This document shows positions 60,901-64,000 of a stretch of 64,000 nt of DNA, in pieces (the stretch's first letter is position 1; each line of letters opens with the position of its first letter). Origin of the DNA: Streptomyces griseus (lineage in GTDB: Bacteria; Actinomycetota; Actinomycetes; Streptomycetales; Streptomycetaceae); the NCBI RefSeq assembly GCF_900460065.1, contig NZ_UAVD01000033.1, positions 310,001-374,000 on the forward strand. The letters run 5' to 3'. The notes beneath the pieces are model-generated. The model was not told the DNA's origin. It searched no databases and was given only the letters and a program-made list of their open reading frames with translations. The translations under genes and the position numbers were made by a program.

Positions 60901-63138
60901 TCACCGCAAGGACGGGGGCAGCCCCTCGCGATGGACGACGCCCAGGCGCTGAGTGGCACGGGTGAGCGCCACGTACAGATCGCTCGTCCCGAACCGGACG
61001 GGCTCGACGACCAGCACATGGTCGAACTCCAGCCCCTTGGCCTGGCGCGGATCCAGCAGCACCACCGGACGCGTGAGATCGGGGGCCTCGCCCGCCACGA
61101 CGCCGTCCAGCGGGGCGGCGATCTCCTCGTGCAGCGCCCGCGGCGCGATCACCGCGAGACGCCCCTCCCGGGGCGTCAGCTCCACGACCGCCCGGGCCAC
61201 CTCGCCCGCCAGGTCCTCACCGGCATCCCGCGTCCACGGTTCCTCGCCGGTGGACCGCACCGAGACGGGGGCGGCGAACGAGGGGTCCTTCTCCCGCAGC
61301 ACCCGGGCCGCCAGTTCCATGATCTCCGCGGGCGTGCGGTAGTTGACCTCCAGCGTGACGTGCTCGAAGCGGTCGCCGACGTACGGCTCGAGGATCTTCT
61401 CCCAGGAGCCGACGCCGGCCTCCTCGGAGGTCTGGGCCGGGTCGCCGACCAGCGTCAGCGAGCGGGACGGCGCCCGGCGCATCAGCAGCCGCCACGCCAT
61501 CGGCGAGAGCTCCTGCGCCTCGTCGACGATGATGTGCCCGAAGGCCCAGGTGCGGTCGGCGGCGGCCCGCTCGGCGGCCGTGCGGTGGTCGGCCTCCTCG
61601 TGCCGCTCGGCCATCCGCTCGGCGTCGATGATGTCGTGGGCGGCGAGTACCTCGGACTCCTCGTCCTCGAACTCGTAGCTCTCCGAGCCGCGCGACAGCT
61701 CCAGCACGCCCTGCGCGTAGCCGACCCGCTCCTGGCGAGCGGCCTCGGCAGCCGCCTGCCGGGCGCTGTCGTCGACGCCGAGCAGTTCGGCGGCCTCGTC
61801 GAGCAGCGGTACGTCGGCGGGCGTCCACACCGTGCCGGCGGGGGCGCGCCGGATCGCGTCGGCGTCCTCGTCCGGTACGTACACCGGATCGGCCAGGTAG
61901 TCGGCGAGGAAGGCCTCGGGGGTCAGCGGCGGCCACAGCTCGTCCACCGTCGCGTGCACCTCCTTGCTCAGCGCGACGTCCCGGCCGAGCTGGGCCACGT
62001 CGTCGGGGCCGAGGAAATTGGGCCCGCCGTAGGGGTCCGCGCCGATGCGTTCGACGAGTTGCGCGGTGAGCGCGTCGATGACCCGGAAGACGAAGTGGGG
62101 GCGGGCCAGATTGTGCGGGAGCCGGGTGTCCCGGGCCGCCTGCCGGGCCTCGTACGCGATCTCCCAGTCCAGGACCAGCTCCCCGCCGTCCTCGTGGGGG
62201 ATGACCATCGCCGCCCCGGGCTCGGGCAGCCGCTGCCGGTCGCGGACGGCCAGGGCGAGCGCCTCGGCCATCGGCTCGCCGCCCTTGACGGCCGCGGCGC
62301 GCGGGGAGTCGGAACCGGTGGCGTGCACCCCGGGGAACAGCTCCGCCTGCGTCGCGAGCAGGACCCCGGTCTCGCCGAGCGCGGGCAGCACCTCCGCGAT
62401 GTAGCGCAGGAAGGCCGGGTTGGGCCCCACGATCAGCACGGCCCGCTTGGCGAGCAGCTCGCGGTGCTCGTACAGCAGGTAGGCGGCCCTGTGCAGCGCG
62501 ACGGCCGTCTTGCCCGTGCCCGGTCCGCCCTCGACGACGAGGACGCCCCGGTGCGGGGCCCGGATGATGCCGTCCTGCTCGGCCTGGATGGTCCGCACGA
62601 TGTCGCCCATGCGTCCCGTGCGGGCGGAATCGAGCGCCGCGAGGAGCACGGCGTCGCCGTTCGGATCCTCGAAGCCGGTGCGGTCGTGGTCCCCGAGATC
62701 CAGGATCTCGTCATGCAGCTCGGTGACCCTACGGCCCTCGGTGGTGATGTGGCGGCGCCGGCGCAGCCCCATCGGCGTGTGACCCGTGGCGAGATAGAAA
62801 GGACGCGCCACCGGTGCGCGCCAGTCGATCAGAACAGGGGTGTGCTCGGCGTCGTCCTCACGGATCCCGATACGGCCGATATGGTGCGTGAGCCCGTCGG
62901 AACGGTCGATACGGCCGAAGCACAGCGAGCCGTCCACCGCGTTGAGAGCGGCGAGCAGACCCGAGCGCTCCGCGACGAGGATGTCGCGCTCCAAGCGCGC
63001 CTGCTGCCCCGTCCCGACCGGCGTGAGCGCGAGCTCGACGCCGTCGGCGGCCACCCCGCGCAGCGCGTCGACCCGGGCATGGAGCCGGTCGATGAATTCC
63101 TGCTCTTTCCGCAATTCGTCGCTTTCCCGGTTTGACAA
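60901..63138 (-). CDS. helR: HelD/HelR-family RNA polymerase-associated ATPase
   Basis: 745 residues from the TTG at 63138, preceded by GGGGAG at 5-nt spacing (MSNRESDELRKEQEFIDRLH). An N-terminal coiled-coil (about 5-35) is followed by a UvrD-like NTPase: Walker A GGPGTGKTAVALHRAAY (204-211 core), GHIIVDEAQELSPMAWRLLM, VGDPAQTS and the C-terminal AKGLEFDHVLVVEPVRF plus LYVALTRATQRLGVVH. HelD-type proteins free stalled RNA polymerase; the actinobacterial HelR type also displaces rifamycins. Three hairpins in the leader suggest attenuation. Family secure; HelR rather than plain HelD is inferred. Confidence 0.88.
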   Translation of the reverse strand: MSNRESDELRKEQEFIDRLHARVDALRGVAADGVELALTPVGTGQQARLERDILVAERSGLLAALNAVDGSLCFGRIDRSDGLTHHIGRIGIREDDAEHTPVLIDWRAPVARPFYLATGHTPMGLRRRRHITTEGRRVTELHDEILDLGDHDRTGFEDPNGDAVLLAALDSARTGRMGDIVRTIQAEQDGIIRAPHRGVLVVEGGPGTGKTAVALHRAAYLLYEHRELLAKRAVLIVGPNPAFLRYIAEVLPALGETGVLLATQAELFPGVHATGSDSPRAAAVKGGEPMAEALALAVRDRQRLPEPGAAMVIPHEDGGELVLDWEIAYEARQAARDTRLPHNLARPHFVFRVIDALTAQLVERIGADPYGGPNFLGPDDVAQLGRDVALSKEVHATVDELWPPLTPEAFLADYLADPVYVPDEDADAIRRAPAGTVWTPADVPLLDEAAELLGVDDSARQAAAEAARQERVGYAQGVLELSRGSESYEFEDEESEVLAAHDIIDAERMAERHEEADHRTAAERAAADRTWAFGHIIVDEAQELSPMAWRLLMRRAPSRSLTLVGDPAQTSEEAGVGSWEKILEPYVGDRFEHVTLEVNYRTPAEIMELAARVLREKDPSFAAPVSVRSTGEEPWTRDAGEDLAGEVARAVVELTPREGRLAVIAPRALHEEIAAPLDGVVAGEAPDLTRPVVLLDPRQAKGLEFDHVLVVEPVRFGTSDLYVALTRATQRLGVVHREGLPPSLR

Positions 63139-63170
63139 AACGGCTCCCCGCCAGATATATTCGTTCTCAT

Positions 63171-63261
63171 AAGGCCCCCGAGCGGGGCCTTTCTGCATGA
63201 GCGCAGAAGAATCCAATATACCCGCGCCAATCCCCGGGCCGCTAATTCGGCCCGGGGATTG
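63171..63261 (-). promoter_or_regulatory. Leader with three stacked hairpins before the HelD/HelR gene
   Basis: In the direction of the gene: a perfect 14-bp stem (63261-63248 with 63241-63228, six-nt loop), a 6-bp stem TTCTGC/GCAGAA (63208-63191), and an 8-bp stem AAGGCCCC/GGGGCCTT (63191-63171), ending 32 nt before the TTG start. TATATT (63215-63220, minus strand) may be a -10, which would put the 14-bp stem over the promoter. Such stacking suggests a transcription attenuator or bidirectional terminator. Confidence 0.55.
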
Positions 63262-63311
63262 TCCGTGCCCGGCGACCCGGGGCTGTCCCGCACTTCCCGG
63301 CGGGAGGGCCC

Positions 63312-64000
63312 TCAGGCCCGGAGCGCGGCGCCCCGCGCCTCCCCGTCCGCGCCGACGGGCGTTCCCGTCGCCAGGCCCCCGGGGGACAGCGCCAGCGACC
63401 GGGCGGCCGTCGCGCCCACGTCGGCCAGACTGCGCGCGTCCGGCAGCAGCTCCACCCCGGCCCCGTCGGGGCGGTGGATCAGCACCGGCACGTACTCCCG
63501 GGTGTGGTGCGCGTGTCCGATCGCGGGGTCGTTGCCGTGGTCGCCGGTGACGATCAGCCGGTCCCCGGGGTCCGTGAGCAGCGCCAGGAGCCCGGCGAGC
63601 CCCGAGTCCACCTGCTCCAGCACCTGCCCGTAGGCCCCGGTGTCCTGCTGATGACCCGCCAGATCCGTCTCCTGGACGTTCGCGACCACCAGGGCGTCGC
63701 CCCCGGCGCGTACCGCGTCCAGGGTGTACGCCAGGACGTCGGCGGTCGCCACGGCCGGCCGCCGGTCCGCCTGTTCGCACACCAGGATGTCGGCGGCCTT
63801 CCCCACCAGGGTGACCGGGACGCCGGCCCGCGCCGCGAGGGAGGGGAGCTGACGGGTGTGGTCGAGCGGGGCGCCCAGGTGCTGCACCTCCAGGCCGCCG
63901 TTGCGGTAGAAACCGGTGGCCGGGGTGTCCAGCCCGACGGTGCCACCGCCCCCGCTCCGGACGTAGGAGCCGAGCGGCCCGTCCGCGTGGCCGCCCACCG
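63312..64000 (-). CDS. deoB: Phosphopentomutase-like protein, C-terminal part (cut by window end)
   Basis: The last 228 or more residues of a metalloenzyme of the alkaline-phosphatase superfamily. ANVQETDLAGHQQDTGAYGQVLEQVD, LIVTGDHGNDPAIGHAHHTREYVPVLIH are the phosphopentomutase metal-ligand motifs (TGDHGNDP; HTREYVP), and 'SLADVGATAARSL' the end. The enzyme interconverts ribose-1- and ribose-5-phosphates in nucleoside salvage. The catalytic Thr and the other metal ligands lie beyond the window. The sequence diverges somewhat from standard DeoB (GHAHHTREY), so it may belong to a DeoB-like subfamily. Confidence 0.8.
   Translation of the reverse strand, partial: VGGHADGPLGSYVRSGGGGTVGLDTPATGFYRNGGLEVQHLGAPLDHTRQLPSLAARAGVPVTLVGKAADILVCEQADRRPAVATADVLAYTLDAVRAGGDALVVANVQETDLAGHQQDTGAYGQVLEQVDSGLAGLLALLTDPGDRLIVTGDHGNDPAIGHAHHTREYVPVLIHRPDGAGVELLPDARSLADVGATAARSLALSPGGLATGTPVGADGEARGAALRA

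Noticed and set aside
63139..63261. Rifamycin-associated element before the HelD/HelR gene
   Set aside because: The hairpins do not match the 19-bp inverted-repeat consensus as I remember it; only the general GGCC/GGGGCC character is shared.

Overview
The base composition (roughly 70-75% G+C), the GTG/TTG starts behind GGAGG-type ribosome binding sites, and the gene content point to a Streptomyces chromosome. The diagnostic genes are geosmin synthase, NsdA, an AfsA-type butyrolactone synthase, a DasR-box-controlled chitin/cellulose oxygenase and Cys-free Zur-type ribosomal proteins. Species cannot be named. No rRNA, tRNA, CRISPR array, insertion sequence or phage is visible. The window reads as chromosomal DNA with small accessory patches.

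Left part (1-22.6 kb). A TetR regulator converges on geosmin synthase, followed by a secreted lytic transglycosylase. An aminoglycoside-phosphotransferase-fold protein, whose gene carries the only TTA codon I found inside a gene, is divergent from nsdA, a repressor of development and antibiotic production. Then come a PAS/PP2C phosphatase, a dienelactone-hydrolase-like protein that lacks its nucleophile, a putative Zur-controlled rpmG-rpmE pair (L33/L31 without zinc ligands), and a run of membrane and housekeeping genes (YoaK/DUF1275, TPR, VanZ-like, DUF4389). A WYL regulator is divergent from a DinB protein and an AlkZ-like DNA glycosylase. Secreted functions follow: DUF4230, an AA10 lytic polysaccharide monooxygenase behind a DasR box, and a TNT-type NAD glycohydrolase with a 77-residue partner. 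An epoxide hydrolase, a second DinB protein and type I signal peptidase close the region.

Middle part (22.6-48 kb). fruR-fruK-fruA-ptsH form a fructose phosphotransferase locus with a small phosphatase gene downstream. After some small conserved proteins and a serine hydrolase comes a STAND ATPase divergent from an alpha/beta hydrolase, a zinc-ribbon protein and other small proteins. An ABC importer (binding protein, two permeases) with a GH13 alpha-glucosidase lies behind a 43-bp composite palindrome and has no regulator beside it. PlsC-like, DinB, VOC and GH114 proteins, an OmpR-type two-component pair and an O-methyltransferase follow.

Right part (48-64 kb). A LysG/ArgP-type regulator is divergent from a LysE-family exporter. 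An afsA homologue with an NmrA-type reductase follows, behind a sequence resembling gamma-butyrolactone autoregulatory elements; no cognate receptor gene is in the window. An XRE regulator is divergent from a zinc alcohol dehydrogenase. An ArsR regulator is divergent from a YqjM-type Old Yellow Enzyme, and their intergenic region holds two matching 16-bp palindromes. Then come a FUSC-type transporter with a six-codon upstream ORF, a secreted S33 peptidase probably read from a leaderless transcript, an AI-2E family permease, a HelD/HelR-type RNA polymerase-associated ATPase behind three stacked hairpins, and the C-terminal part of phosphopentomutase, cut by the window end.
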